A DNA stretch of 64,000 bases from Eurosta solidaginis (GCF_040869045.1 NC_090323.1:270944392-271008391), one strand, 5' to 3'; shown: positions 46,985-58,850, counted from the stretch's first letter. Translations and numbers: made by a program. Notes: generated from the sequence alone by a model not told the origin.

Positions 46985-47365
46985 CGGTATACGCTACCAC
47001 CACCCACGGCGGCCGCCCATAAATAATTTATAATTAAATAATAAACGCCTGCCGCCGCGGTGTAGTGGTAGCGTGCTCCGCCTACCCCACCAATGATCCT
47101 CGGTTTCGGGGCAAGGCAACATCAAAAATATAGAAACAATTTTTTTTAATAAGATAAAAGTCTTTCTAAGCGGGGTCGCATCTCGGCAGTGATTTGGCAA
47201 ACACTGCCAGTGTATTTCTGCCATGAAAAGCTTCACAGTGAAAACACATGAGCACCTGCAGATGCCGTTCGGAGTCGATGCAAAACATGTAGGTTCCGTC
47301 CCGCCAATTTGTAGGAACAATTAAAAGGAGCACTACGCAAATTGCATTGCCTCGCCTTTATTTAT
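46985..47365 (+). mobile_element. SINE with an inverted second head
   Basis: A plus-strand SINE starts near 47,047 (GCCGCCGCGGTGTAGTGG, then GTAGCGTGCTCCGCCTACC) and runs through the body block TCTCGGCAGTG to AATTTGTAGGAAC. The B-box region is damaged. Upstream at 46,985-47,018 a minus-strand head (GGCGGCCGCCGTGGGTGG) faces it, so two SINE heads lie head to head. Confidence 0.7.
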
Positions 47366-48412
47366 TTTAATTAATTACAACAAGACTGGACTGGAAAAGA
47401 TAGACTACAAAGTCAATTCTGTTCGGTTTAGGTTTGAAAAATTAAAGAAATAAATATTTTTACATTAAGTGTAACATAAATTAGCGAATTAATCAAATAT
47501 TATTGTTTTTAAATTTTGTCGACTGCCATAGCTTCTTCCGATAATAACAGTTATCAGTGGCTTATGATAAAAAGAAGGGACCTATTTACAAAGTTATTTT
47601 CTTTTTCTGAGTCGAAAAACTGTGTCAGAAAATTTGCCTAGGAGAAAGTTGATGGAATCCTGCGGATACCCCCAGCATTTTCACGACGAATCCTTTTTAT
47701 ATTTTTCGCACTTTTTCTAAAAAAATCCACAAATCTGTCAGTCTGAAAATAAAAGTTGAATTCAGATTTTTATTTTTAAAGACAAAAACTCCCGGACCTT
47801 TACCCTTAGATTAGCTCATCCAAATAAAACGAATTTCTTACCAATATACTCTTATATATGCTTGGATATAAAACCTGTATGGTCGTTTGAAAGTTTATCA
47901 TAGAAAAACTAAAACTAACTCTCATAGTACTAGACTTATACTTTTCCATAGTAAACTTGCACCTGTTTTTATTTTGCCATAACGTTTGATTCAATCGAGA
48001 TATTGCCTTGAAATTTGATAAACAGCTTTCTTTTGAAACAAGAAGGATCCGTGATAAAAAAAGCCTATGTATATACCAAATTTCAGGCAAGTCGAACAAT
48101 GAATCGAATTTATATATCTATATAGATAGATTAAATCTGCTTACATACATACATACAAACAAACCAAACAATTGAGCTTTTGTTTAAGAATTTTAATAAA
48201 ACGTTCAACATTTTTTACGAAAAGTTAATTTTCAGGAGATGTATGTATTGTTAACCATTAATAACATTAACAATATATTTATGCATGAATGTATGTCAAA
48301 CTGATATGAAATGAAAAGACATCCTAAATACCTATTAAATGCACTCCCGAAGTTAAATAACGCTAGCGAATGCTGGCTTTTTTCACCATTCCATTTTATT
48401 CAGCATCTATAC
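47366..48412. other. Unannotated upstream sequence
   Basis: AT-rich; a 97-codon minus frame (47,806-48,099) lacks recognised motifs. Confidence 0.45.
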
Positions 48413-48416
48413 ATAT

Positions 48417-48910
48417 TGTAACGAATATTACCATCTCTAAGTTTATTAAATAAAGGCACAAGAACAGAAACATTAAGCAAGCACATAAACACATTAATCA
48501 TCATTTACCCATATACATACAAGGCAACGAAGAGATAACTCACAGATGTAGTCATCGGTGGAGTAGTACTCACATATACACGCGCATATGGCTATGCGAG
48601 AGGCTAAAAACGTGTATCTGTATTTATAGCTGGTAGCGTATAGCTAGTAACCAAGTAGAAAATTCTAGCAGAAGAAACGTCTAGACATTTGAGCACAGGG
48701 TATAAAAGCAGCGAAAGCTGAGTAATCTGTATTCAGTTTGATTTAAACACGCAATTAGTTGTGAAGTAAGAGTTATGGGAAGTACTTTCAAAGTAGTCTA
48801 ATAAAGACCATTTTGCATTATTGAATATTGCAGTTATTTATTCAACAATTAAGCGATTCGAATGTTTACAGAAGGTGTAAAATGAGTGGAGTTTCCCTAA
48901 ATTCGTTACA
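48417..48910 (+). mobile_element. Solo LTR, copy 3
   Basis: TGTAACGAATATTA to AAATTCGTTACA, flanked by ATAT on each side (48,413-48,416; 48,911-48,914). It has a TATA box (GGGTATAAAAGCAGC, 48,698) and AATAAAGACC (48,800). Its own target duplication shows that it is a solo LTR and not the partner of the 41-kb copy. Confidence 0.85.
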
Positions 48911-49056
48911 ATATATATATACATATGACGCGTAATGTGAGTGGTGAAAGTCCAACTCAAAGCCAAATCGCTCGAACTGTGCACAGCGAACATACACCCG
49001 AACTGCATTTGCAATCTGTGACTTTTGTGTTATATTTATTAAAATAGAAGCATAAA

Positions 49057-49524
49057 TTCAAAATTAGGTTAGGTTAGGTTGAACTGACCGGTCCATGAGG
49101 ACCTGACATAAACTGATTGAGTCCGTAGTGTTACCAGAAGTTTGTTTTAACGGCCAAACTGAAAAACCCTATCAAAAACCAGTACCTATGTTATAAAATA
49201 ATTCCGTCCTCTTGGCAAATACTAGAAGCTTTCTAGGACTTAAGTCACTTGCTGCTGCTAGATCTGACAACTGTATCACTCCTAATAGCTGGAGTCTTAG
49301 TCTGACAAGTGCAGGGCACGAGCACAGAACATGCTCGATCGTTTCGTTCTCCAACCCACACTTCCTACATCTGCTATCACTGACCAAGCCTAATTTAAAG
49401 GCATGTGACGCCAGAAGGCAGAGTCCAGTCAGAATACCCGTCATGATTCTACAGTCCTCTCTTTTTAATGATAGAAGCAACTTTGTTAGTCTAAGGTTGT
49501 AAGACCTACATAACTTCAAAATTA
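49057..49524 (-). mobile_element. 5-prime-truncated LOA insertion with 10-bp target duplication
   Basis: TTCAAAATTA occurs at 49,057-49,066 and 49,515-49,524, flanking the insert. The plus strand starts TTAGGTTAGGTTAGGTTGAAC, the complement of the element's 3-prime tail. The minus strand encodes the last 115 residues of the LOA polyprotein, including SDSRCRKCGLENETIEHVLC, with no stop inside. This is a classic truncated LINE-style insertion. Confidence 0.85.
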
Positions 49525-49982
49525 ATGCAAAATTAAAATAAATTGACCTTTAGAAGAAATATAAAATATTGCTGAAAAGATAGTGGTAGCCGATCACAAA
49601 TAGACAAAAAAAATCTGATGAATAAAAACGGCGATTAGTCCATTAAATAATCATAACATACAGATTTTGAATACTTTGGCATTTTTTCGGGAGATTACCT
49701 CAAGGAGTCCTGAAATAACTCAACAAAATTTGGATGAACTTTGAATAGATAAATACTTTCACACCAAAATACGATTTTGAATTACTTTTTATATTTCTGT
49801 CATAAAGACACAAATGTTATTAATCTAAATAATATCAATAAAGTTAAAAGTTTAATACCAATTTCACACAGCAACTTAATCGAACCACAATTTGTTTTAA
49901 TGAAATAATTAATTTTTCCTTTTCATTCGGTGCCACATACGAATTCAAAAGTAAGAATGAGATAACTAAGAATTTTGCATTT
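49525..49982. other. Unannotated upstream sequence
   Basis: No feature recognised. Confidence 0.45.
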
Positions 49983-50282
49983 TAGGCCGAGCTTCTTTTC
50001 AAATTTGCGTCGTGCTCCTTTTTTAATTTTTCCTACAAATTGGCGGAACGGGACCTACTCGTTTCATGCCGCCTCTGAACGGCGTCTGCAAAGCAGATGA
50101 GTTTTCACTGAGAGCCTTTCGTGGCAGAAATACACTGGGAGTGCTTGCCAAGCACTGCCGAGGGGCGACCTCGCCTAGACAAATTTTCTTCCAATTAAAA
50201 AACCTTGTTTCTAAAATTTTGATGTTTCTTTGCCCGGGGCGTGAAGCCGGGGCACGCTACCATCACACCACGGCGGCCGCCG
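49983..50282 (-). mobile_element. tRNA-derived SINE, minus orientation
   Basis: Read on the minus strand: GGCGGCCGCCGTGGTGTGATGG, GTAGCGTGCC, a B-box region with a deletion, then CGAGGTCGCCCCTCGGCAGTG, TTCTGCCACGAAAGGC and the AGAAGCTCGGCC end. It appears older than the 42.1-kb copy. Confidence 0.85.
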
Positions 50283-51013
50283 TGTTATATTGTCTACATT
50301 GAATAATTTTAATAAAAATCTGAAAGAATATTTTTCTTCGTTTCATATCAATACTTTTGAAAATTTGTACAGTGTACCTATACAATTAGTGTCAACTAAT
50401 GTTCTAGGCTTAAATCATTCCCCATTGCTGAAAAGATTCTTTAACCCAGTGTATATAATAACAAAAATTGGCACCATACATTGCGGCGTTTAATATGTGC
50501 TATGTATGCATTTTGCCCTTGAAGTGCATGTAGATTCTCTCTAAAACCCACGTCTTCGGCGTTTGACCAAAAGTGCGAAATTTTTTTTTTTTATAATATG
50601 ATGCTTACTCTAGTTCCTAATGTTTTTTTCACGTGACACACCCTAATATGCTTTCTCATGAGTATATCACCCACATACACGATTTATTATATTTTATTTT
50701 TGTTGAGCTGAAATCTTTTCCCTCTAAACACTCGGCAGTTTAATATCTGCATAAGATGATAAGTTTTTGAGTATGTATTTCATGCAATATATTTTTCCAG
50801 CCCTTAACTTGTCTAGCCATTATTTTAACGGTTTTGAATTTTCTTACTTTTTTTCATCAAACATTTATAGATACTCCACTTTCTTTTTTTAAATTTGAAA
50901 TTGAATGCAGCTTTCTTCTGCTGTATTTAGCGTTTTGACCTTAGTCAACCACTTAGTAATTACATATTACCAGAGAACATACATATATATTTACAAAGAT
51001 ATGTAAAATAAAT
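50283..51013. other. Unannotated upstream sequence
   Basis: AT-rich; no feature recognised. Confidence 0.45.
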
Positions 51014-51249
51014 AAAATTTTTTGATTGAGCTCAAGGCCGGATTTTCGTAAATAAAACACTTGGATGTGTAGTTTATTTTAGTTTTTATGTTTCAATATT
51101 TCGGCTTCAGTCTTTGAGCAGCGCAGCTTACGATTTCTGACGATGACCTCAGAGTGAAGTCGAAATATTGAAAAATAAAAACCAAAATAAAATACACCCA
51201 AGTGTTTTATTTAAGAAAACCCGACCTTGAGATCAACCCAAAAATTTTG
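51014..51249. mobile_element. Short foldback element, arms about 100 bases
   Basis: The left arm (ATAAAACACTTGGATGTG, TTTCAATATTTCGGCTTCA) is matched in complement by the right arm (TGAAGTCGAAATATTGAAAA, CACCCAAGTGTTTTAT). Pairing continues outward through CTCAAGGCCGG/CCGACCTTGAG. The loop is roughly 25 bases. Confidence 0.85.
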
Positions 51250-51379
51250 GTTATTCTAAATTCTAACGGCTAAAAAAGAGGCAAATAAAGATACATATGT
51301 TATATACTTATTTGAAAATTTTCCCACAAGCTACACTAATAAATAAAAAATCCAAAAAATGTGGATACCTTATAACTTT

Positions 51380-51770
51380 AAACGAGCAATTCTTGTATAT
51401 TTGTATAGCCGAACGATCTCGGGAACGGCTCAACCGATTTAAATGACATTTGGCACAGAGATAATGTATCACCTTCTAAGACTTCCTACCTTGGTGTTGC
51501 CACTCAGAATGTTTCACAAGGTTGCCACCTATTCGAAATTTAAAAAAAATGCATGAGCTATGCCGATATGGGTATCAAACGAAAGGTATTTCACTACGCA
51601 TTACAATAGAGACATTTTGAGTAGGGTTGCCATTTGGGGTTGCCACCTATTCGAAATTAAAAAAAAATTGCATGAGATATGCCGATATGGGTATCAAACG
51701 AAAGGTATTTCACTCCGCATTACAATAGGGACATTTTTGAGTAGGGTTACCATTTAGGGTTGGGGTCAGA
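51380..51770 (+). repeat. Two tandem units of 118 bases plus a related leader
   Basis: GGTTGCCACCTATTCGAAAT starts at about 51,520 and 51,638. Each unit continues with TATGCCGATATGGGTATCAA and GCATTACAATAG. The leader includes AACGATCTCGGGAACGGCTC. Confidence 0.8.
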
Positions 51771-52869
51771 CGAAATAGTACTCTACTTACTCATATTCTA
51801 TTAAAGCTTTAAAGGAGAACATTAAAGTTAAAAATCTTCGTAAAAATATCTTACACATGATTCGACTTAATTTTCTTAATTTCACACATGCTAATAAAAT
51901 TGAAATGCAATATTAAGGCACCGTGGCAAATTCTAGCAAAATATATTTAAATGCATATTTTTGGCAAAATGAAATGAATAATTGCAATTTCTCGCAGATT
52001 ACTATTAGAAAGATTTCTCACCATGATAATTTGCTACCGTTGAACACTAGAGGCATATGTTCAATTTGAAAACGACATCTAACCATTTAACTACTTACCA
52101 ACAGATGGCGCTTAGGGAAGTAAGCTGACATTTAATTAAACTAACTGATAGTTGTCGTTCGTGAAATTTACAAGTTTTTGGAATGTAATAAAATCGTGAG
52201 ACTTTCATAGTGTATAACTAAAAAAATGTTTGAAATTAATAATTCGGCGCATGAAGATACTCGACCTAAATAACTTAGTTCTCGATTTCACTAATTGTCA
52301 TAACAATCCCTTTTACTATGGGCTGGAATTACTCATTTCAAATTTTCATTTCAGTTCATTTTGCGGTTAGTGTTTGATATGTTTTTGAAATCTATATATA
52401 AGGAAATCAAATATTGGTAAGAAAAAAAATATATATACGTATAAAAGAAGTAGAGTTTGATTAATGATGACATGTACAAAGTATGTTATGCGGCATACTC
52501 CAAGATTGCAAAGCAATGGAGTTCGCAGCTTCGTCCGCATCGTCCACAATATCTTTAGTTAAATTTTGCCATAAGTTATCGTGCTAATGCTTTGTACTTT
52601 GTTGAACTTAAACCTTAAAGGCCATCGACACTTGGTAAACTATCGTGGAAAAGTATAGAGGTAAAGTGTCAATACTTTACTCAGTACTTGATAAAATGCT
52701 AGAGTACAAAGAACTCGAGTAGTTTTTGGAAAAGTATCGATACTACTCACTTAGTATTCGTATCGTTCTATCAGTAATTAAACCCACACAAATGGACATA
52801 TTATTCCGTTGGTGTACAAAATGGGAAAACAATCATTATATTTAAATAAATGATACCAACGGGCTTAGA
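51771..52869. other. Unannotated upstream sequence
   Basis: No coding or repeat signal recognised. Confidence 0.45.
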
Positions 52870-52969
52870 GGTTAGGTTGAACTGGCCGGCCCATGAGGAC
52901 CTCACATAGACTGATTGAGTCCGTAGTGTTACCAGAAGTTTGTTTTAACGACCAAACTGAAAAACCTTA

Positions 52970-55794
52970 TCAAAAACCAGGACCTATGTTATAAAATAAT
53001 TCCGTCCTCTTGGCAAATACTAGAAGCTTCCTAGGACTTAAGCCACTTGCTGCTTCTAGATCTGACAGCTGTATCACTCCTAATAGCTGGAGTCTTAGCC
53101 TGGCAGGTGCAGGGCACGAGCACAGAACGTGCTCGATCATTTTCTCCACCAACCCGCACTTCCTACATCTGCTATCACTGACCAAGCCTAATTTAAAGGC
53201 ATGTAACGCCAGAAGGCAGTGTCCAATCAGAATACCCGTCATGAGTCTACAGTCTTCTCTTTTTAATGATAGGAGCAACTGTATTAGTCTAAGGTTGTAA
53301 GACCTACACATAATCTTCGACACTTTACAGCCCCGTGCTTGAACCAACGCCTTTCCCGCTTGGTCTATCATGTGCACCTCTCGCCTTCGCTAAATCTCGC
53401 CCAATCTAATTGGGACGTCTACGGAGCAAGCTTCAAGGGATGCGCCCTTTTTAGCTAGTTCGTCCGCTTTGCTCCCGTATTGCTAAGCATCGATAGTCTG
53501 CATACCCCCTCTAATTTTTTGAGGTATGTTGTTTTTTGTGTGGCTTTCCACCAAACAAGAACTCCATAGTAAAGAATGGGGCTTACAATCGCTGTAAAAA
53601 CCCAATGAGGAAGAGAGGGCGATAGGCCCCACGTACATCCCAGCATTCTTTAACATGCATAGAGTGCCGTTGAGGGCCTTCTTGACCCTCTCCTCCACGT
53701 TGAGTTTCCATGACAGCTTACTGTCTAGGATGATTCCTAGATATTTTGTGCAAGGTTTCTCCTGTAAGGTCACCCCTCCTAACTTAGGCCTGGTCTAATT
53801 TGGGACCTTGTACCTCTTTGTAAACAAGACCATATCCGTCTTCTCCGCGTTGACCTTCAACCCGACATTAGATGCCCAGGTATGAATATCCCGAAGCGCC
53901 CGATCCATCAAAGAACTAATCGTTGGAAGGCACTTTCCAGTTATGACAATTGCAACGTCATCTTCGTAAGCCGTAAGTTTTACGGGTCCCTCATCGAATT
54001 GCCTGAGCAGTTGGTTGATGACCAGCGGCGTGCCCCTGTCCACTGATTTCGTGGCCTCGTACAATCCCCATTGTGATGTAATCTTTCTGCAATTTAACAT
54101 GCAGCCGATCCATCTGATTAAGGCAGGATGTACTTTAATGTAATTAAGACCATCCATAATCGCCCATTTTGCAACATTATTGAAAGCCCCGGCAATGTCC
54201 AAGAAGAATCCTAGAGCATACTCCTTATATTCCAGGGATTTCTCTATGCTTATTACCACCCTATGCAATGCGGTGTCTACCGACTTGCCTTTGGTGTACG
54301 CATGCTGTGTTGTGGAGAGCAGCTTTGACCTGTGACCGATCTTCCCTGCCTTTGGTAGAAAAGCTACACGAGCAGTTCTCCAAAAGTGCGGTGCATGATT
54401 CAGTCTTATGCACCCATGGAGTATTATTTTAAGCCATTCCACGACCGCCTTACTTGAGACTTGTAGCTTGGCCGAGAATATACCATCTGGGCCCGGCGAT
54501 TTAAACTTAGAAAACGTCTTCACTGCCCACTCGATCTTGGTTTCGGTTACCAAGCCCGGCACTACTAGTTCCGTGATCGAAGTGTGAGTGATGTCTGTTG
54601 GCTCTTCTACACCGTCTCCCGAAGGGAAATGTTTATCGAGAAACACCTCAAGGGATTTCTCACTATTACGTGACCGTTCTCTTTCTTTATTAGTCCCTGG
54701 ACTATGTTTCCCTTTGCTAGGATTTTTTTCAACCGTGCTGTTTCGCTGGAGCACTCTATGTCCGTACAGAAACTTTTCCATGAGTTTCTCTTCGCCCTGG
54801 TAATTTCACGCCTCAGTAGATCCCTGTATTCGTCCCGACACGCTTCGCTTTCCGCGGTCTTTGCGAGCTTAAACATTTCTTTTACCTGACTTCTTAGAAG
54901 ACTCAGCTCATTGCTCTACCATGGCGGCTTTGCTTTTCTTCTGAATCTTCTTAGAGGGAAAGCTTTGTTATACGCAGTCATAAGCGTCCTTGTTAGGAAT
55001 TCATTCGACTCCTCCAGTTCCTCTACATTAGCAACGTCTTTGGGTTGTCCCAGTTTTGTTTCTACATGTTTCTGGAATTTAGTCCAGTTCGTTGACCTAG
55101 GGTTTCTTAAGGTTCCTCCCTTCTCTACCCTCTTTAGGGGGATGCTGAAGCTGATATACGCATGGTCGGAGAAGGATGGTCTATCAAGAACCATCCAATC
55201 ATACTTTGATATATCACGCTCGGAGCTCAATGTAATATCCAGAACATTGCTGGATGTTGGACCAATGTATGTAGGGACATTTCCCCTGTTGCCTGTCTGC
55301 AAATTGGTTTGCAGGATGTAACAAAACAGAGATTCGCCTCTCTTGTTCGTATCTGCTCCTCCCCACGCATTGTGGTGCGCATTTGGATCTGCGCCTATGA
55401 CCGACCGCCCTTTGCGCCCTTCCTCCTGTACTAGCCTTTTGCCCTCCAACGGTGGAACCTCCGTAGCATGGGCCATGTAGCAGAACGCCAGAATAAATGC
55501 CTGCCTATTCGTTTGCTCAACGGCCACCGCTAAGAGATCCTCAGTGGTGTAATTAGGCAGCATATATGAATGCCGCTGTTTCCATACCATTACTACAGCT
55601 CGCACCCGTCCTTCCGTTTGCGCGTAGTAAACGCCAAACCCGCGCGCGCTAAGTCCAGAAACCTTTCCTCCCGATGAGAGCCACGGCTCCTGGATCAGCG
55701 CCACGTCAAACGAACCCTCCTCAAGGGTTAGGAGGAGTTCGCTCGACGCCACTTTACTGTGTTGGAGGTTTATCTGTAGGACTCGCAGCACCAT
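52970..55794 (-). pseudogene. ORF2 polyprotein of the LOA-type retrotransposon, broken
   Basis: The first 292 codons (55,794-54,916) form an apurinic-type endonuclease with QINLQHSK, ALIQEPW, IGADPNAHHNAWGG and SFSDHAYISFS. It ends at a TAG in the middle of a PPW|SNEL context, probably a mutated Trp codon. A frameshift follows near 54,780. The reverse transcriptase keeps PGPDGI, LDIAGAFNN (54,178-54,205) and the catalytic box, which reads AYEDDVAI at 53,957-53,968 where YADD is usual. Segments normally present around PKDYRPISLTS (near 54,330) and PQGGVLSPLL (near 54,025) are missing. RNase H is almost wholly deleted: only ADELAKKGA survives (about 53,450). The C-terminal zinc region (SDSRCRKCGL, IEHVLCSC) remains. 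The enzyme cannot be functional. Confidence 0.85.
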
Positions 55795-57358
55795 TGGGCT
55801 GTTTGTCCCCCTCCAGCACCTTCGTTTTGACGTCGTCGTCCTCCCCTTGCCCTTTTGGTTTAGAGTATTCGAGGCCCCCTTCAGCCTCTCGTGACTGTTG
55901 TGCCGGGTGTTCCTGTGTGCGAGTCACAGCACCATTTAGCGGTTGGTCCTCTTCTAGCACGTTCGTGGTGACGTCGGGGTCCTCCACCTGTCTTTTTTCC
56001 CTTAGGCATTTTAGGTCATTTTCGACTTCGCCCACCTCTAGCGTGTTAGGGTTTTTATCCTCGGGACTTCTTTTCCTGAGTTGCATGTAAATTTTGCCAG
56101 TGCCAAAGGACATTTTGCCAAGCTGCGTGTACAAAATATCCTCCGCCTGCTTGTTTATTTGGAAGATTGAGAACTGACCATCCTCGGTAGGCCGAGATAC
56201 AGTAAGTACCTTCCAATCCTGTGTCGGTATGTTCGGATTCTGATTCTGCAGAAGTCGCAGTGTATCCTCCGAATTCATCACGCATGGTATCCATACCTTA
56301 ACTTGTGGTACCGTGGGGATGTGCGCTTTATCCACCACCTCAAACCGCGCTTTCGTGCCTTGCCTTTGGAGGTTTGGAACCACTTCCTCCAGGCACCGCA
56401 AGCTCGCGATGTTGTCGCACGCTATCATCTTCACACCATTATACCATCCCCCCGAATCAAAGGTTGGAAGGGGCTTACTTGGTTGTTCCCGCATCATCTT
56501 AACCATTAAGCTAATAAGCTCCCTTTCCACAGATCTCCACCTTTCAGTAGTCATTTGTCCGAAAGGACTGCTACGATCAACCAGCGCCCCAGTCAGTGAC
56601 TGCTTTGCCACATCACTCATCTTCTCGGGAAAAGCAGGAGTCTTAGTGTTATCTCCCTTTGGCACCTCCGAGAAAGCCGGAGTCTTAGCGTTAACTCCCT
56701 TTAGCGTCTCCGAGAAAGCCGGAGTCTTAGCGTTATCTCCCTTTGGCTTATCTACTACTTCCGTAGTTGGAACATCCCTCTGACTCGCAGCTTTCGAGGT
56801 AGTTGCTACCTCGCTATTGGAGCTCATCTGTCTTGCAGCTTTGGGCCTACTTGTCTTGTCTATGCGACTGCCCTGCCTCGCGGCTCTAGGACTGGGTCCT
56901 TTCTGCCTCTTGAAAGCAGGCTTGTCGCCTTCCGCCGAACTTTGCCTCTTCATTCTGCCATTCGATGCTTCTTCCTCCTCGTACCGGTTGCAGAACCGAG
57001 GGTTTCTCGCAGCAAACCTTTTGAACTGCCTTCGACCTACTTCTACGGCCTCATGGGCCCATTCCAAGCGCTCGATCACCACTTCTGTTGGGTCGACCAC
57101 TGCTCCCAAGCGTTGTACAATTCTTAGTGCTGCACGGTACTGCGAGAGAGCTCTTTTACTTCCTCTGCTCCGTACCCTTCTCCACTCTTCTACTCTGTTT
57201 TCATTTGTGTGCTTCTCCAACACAGAGTTCATTGAATCAGCACTACTCTCGCTCCCCGAGTCCGACGCATCGCTTAATTCGTATTTTTCGTCCTTGGATT
57301 GCGACTCAGTCCTCCTCTTTACATCGTCCTTATTACAATCAGGTAATGAGTCGTTCAT
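55754..57358 (-). CDS. ORF1 protein of the LOA-type retrotransposon
   Basis: 534 codons, uninterrupted. I choose the ATG at 57,358 (MNDSLPDCNKDD) because the frame upstream reads leader sequence. The first third is charged and disordered (Glu/Lys/Ser). A three-fold internal repeat follows at roughly residues 205-250, each unit ending in K(T)PAF(S/P)E. The second half has a compact domain beginning WYNGVKMIACDN and containing VKVWIPCV, LRLLQNQNPNIPTQDWKVL and SFGTGKIYMQLR. This type of domain is found in ORF1 proteins of LOA/R1-like elements (DUF4780 in my recollection) and is thought to bind the element RNA. No zinc knuckle is visible. It overlaps ORF2 by 41 bases in another frame, suggesting reinitiation or frameshift translation. 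Confidence 0.8.
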   Translation of the reverse strand: MNDSLPDCNKDDVKRRTESQSKDEKYELSDASDSGSESSADSMNSVLEKHTNENRVEEWRRVRSRGSKRALSQYRAALRIVQRLGAVVDPTEVVIERLEWAHEAVEVGRRQFKRFAARNPRFCNRYEEEEASNGRMKRQSSAEGDKPAFKRQKGPSPRAARQGSRIDKTSRPKAARQMSSNSEVATTSKAASQRDVPTTEVVDKPKGDNAKTPAFSETLKGVNAKTPAFSEVPKGDNTKTPAFPEKMSDVAKQSLTGALVDRSSPFGQMTTERWRSVERELISLMVKMMREQPSKPLPTFDSGGWYNGVKMIACDNIASLRCLEEVVPNLQRQGTKARFEVVDKAHIPTVPQVKVWIPCVMNSEDTLRLLQNQNPNIPTQDWKVLTVSRPTEDGQFSIFQINKQAEDILYTQLGKMSFGTGKIYMQLRKRSPEDKNPNTLEVGEVENDLKCLREKRQVEDPDVTTNVLEEDQPLNGAVTRTQEHPAQQSREAEGGLEYSKPKGQGEDDDVKTKVLEGDKQPNGAASPTDKPPTQ

Positions 57359-57815
57359 CTTGGTCGTACGGCCACCTGTCCGACAAGGCGGGCTCAGCGG
57401 GCCAGTATTATATACGGGGAAAGAACCGTCCGCCACAGCAGCGCCCCTCACTGTGGTAAGGCCATAAATACTTCCCGAGGTGGCCCGGTATCGGGAAGGC
57501 TCCGTTCGAATACAGCCGAATTTATCCCCTGGCTGCAAATCGTCCAATAGGCACGGTCCGCATAACACCCTGGATTAGGGGGTTGGCAGTTCTTGGTCCC
57601 CGACATCCCGCCGCCCTCCTATGAGGCGAAACGGCGTAGATATCTGTCCTAAACTGCTCCGCCTCATAGTCGGGCGCTATGGATTTCGGCTAAGCCCTCA
57701 CACCAACGACAAGGTGTCTACCCTAGTGAGATTCCCAAAGGGCTTACAAGGACATTATATATTTTTTAAGTGTAAAACGAAGGTTTTTAACTCTTCTGCC
57801 TGAAAAATATTTTTA

Positions 57816-58850
57816 TACTCAGCGTGCTTTGCACACAGAGTATATTAACTTTGATTGGATAACGGTTTGTTGTACAGGTATAAAGGAATCGAGATAGATA
57901 TAGACTTCCATATATCAAAATCATCAGTATCGAAAAAAAAAATTGATTGAGCCATGTCCGTCCGTCCGTCCGTTAACACGATAACTTGAGTAAATATTGA
58001 GATATCTTCACCAAATTTGGTACATGAGCTTATCTGCACCCAGAATAGATTGGTATTGAAAATGAGCGAAATCAGATAATAACCACGCCCCATTTTATAT
58101 ATATAACATTTTGGGAAACACGAAACCCTGATTATTTAGTAAATAATACACCTAGAATGTTGAAATTTGGCATGTGGACTGATATTGAGACTCTTGATAA
58201 AAAAATTTTAAATCAAAAATCGTCAAACCTATCGCAACAAAATTCGGCAGGGAGGTTGTCGTTACTATAAGGAATGCTTTGAAAAAAATTAACGATATCG
58301 ATAAAAGATTTTTAAAAGGGTCGTGGACGAATAAAATAAGCTATATCTTTGCAAAAAAGAGCTTTATATCAATGGAATTTCATTTCCCAAGTAAATTTAT
58401 AACAATAGGAAAAACTTCAAATATAAAAAAATAAGCGTGTCACCGCCCCTTTTATGACTAAGCAATTTTCTATGTTTCGGGAGCCATAACTCGAAGAAAA
58501 ATTAACGGATCGTAATAAAATTTGGTACACAAATTTCCCATATAGCAGGAAATATTTCTAGGAAACATGGACGAGCTCGGTTAAAGACCACGGCAACTTA
58601 GATATAAAACAAGTTTAAAAGGGTCGTAGAGTAGAATAATAAGCTATAACTTAGCAAAAAATAGTTTTGAATCAATGATATTTCACTTATCAAGTTTTAT
58701 TTTAAGAGGAAATGGGGAGACATTTTTTTAAACGGGCGGTGCCACGTGTTATGTAGAAAAGTAATTTATCTGAAATGAAATGTACAATTGAAGTTCACGC
58801 TGAGTATATAATGTTCGGTTACACCCGAACTTAAACACCTTTACTTGTTT
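57816..58850 (+). mobile_element. Hairpin-ended unclassified repeat, copy C
   Basis: It begins TACTCAGCGTGCTTTGCACA, in which the end hairpin is GTGC-TTT-GCAC (57,824-57,834), and ends with GTTCGG-TTACAC-CCGAAC then TTTACTTGTTT. Contains the CCGT microsatellite and ACCACGCCCC block. The 125-base tandem units present in copy D are absent. Confidence 0.8.

Larger units (their letters stand above)
52871..57760 (-). mobile_element. Nearly full-length LOA-type non-LTR retrotransposon
   Basis: On the minus strand it has, in order, a 5-prime leader (57,760-57,359), ORF1, a slightly overlapping ORF2 (endonuclease, reverse transcriptase, RNase H remnant, zinc-binding end), and a short 3-prime UTR ending in a GTTCAACCTAAC tail. 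The RNase H plus CRKC zinc region suits the LOA clade; I or R1 relatives are the alternative. Fragments of the same family occur at 23.3, 35.1, 41.6 and 49.1 kb. The exact 5-prime end is uncertain. Confidence 0.85.

Noticed and set aside
41050..48910. One 7.9-kb LTR retrotransposon bounded by the two same-orientation LTRs
   Set aside because: The right LTR has its own ATAT duplication on both sides, and the interior holds no gag-pol, only unrelated repeats.
55674..57467. Several plus-strand frames of 60-216 codons
   Set aside because: They are antisense to the LOA ORF1 and ORF2; the minus-strand products have recognisable domains.
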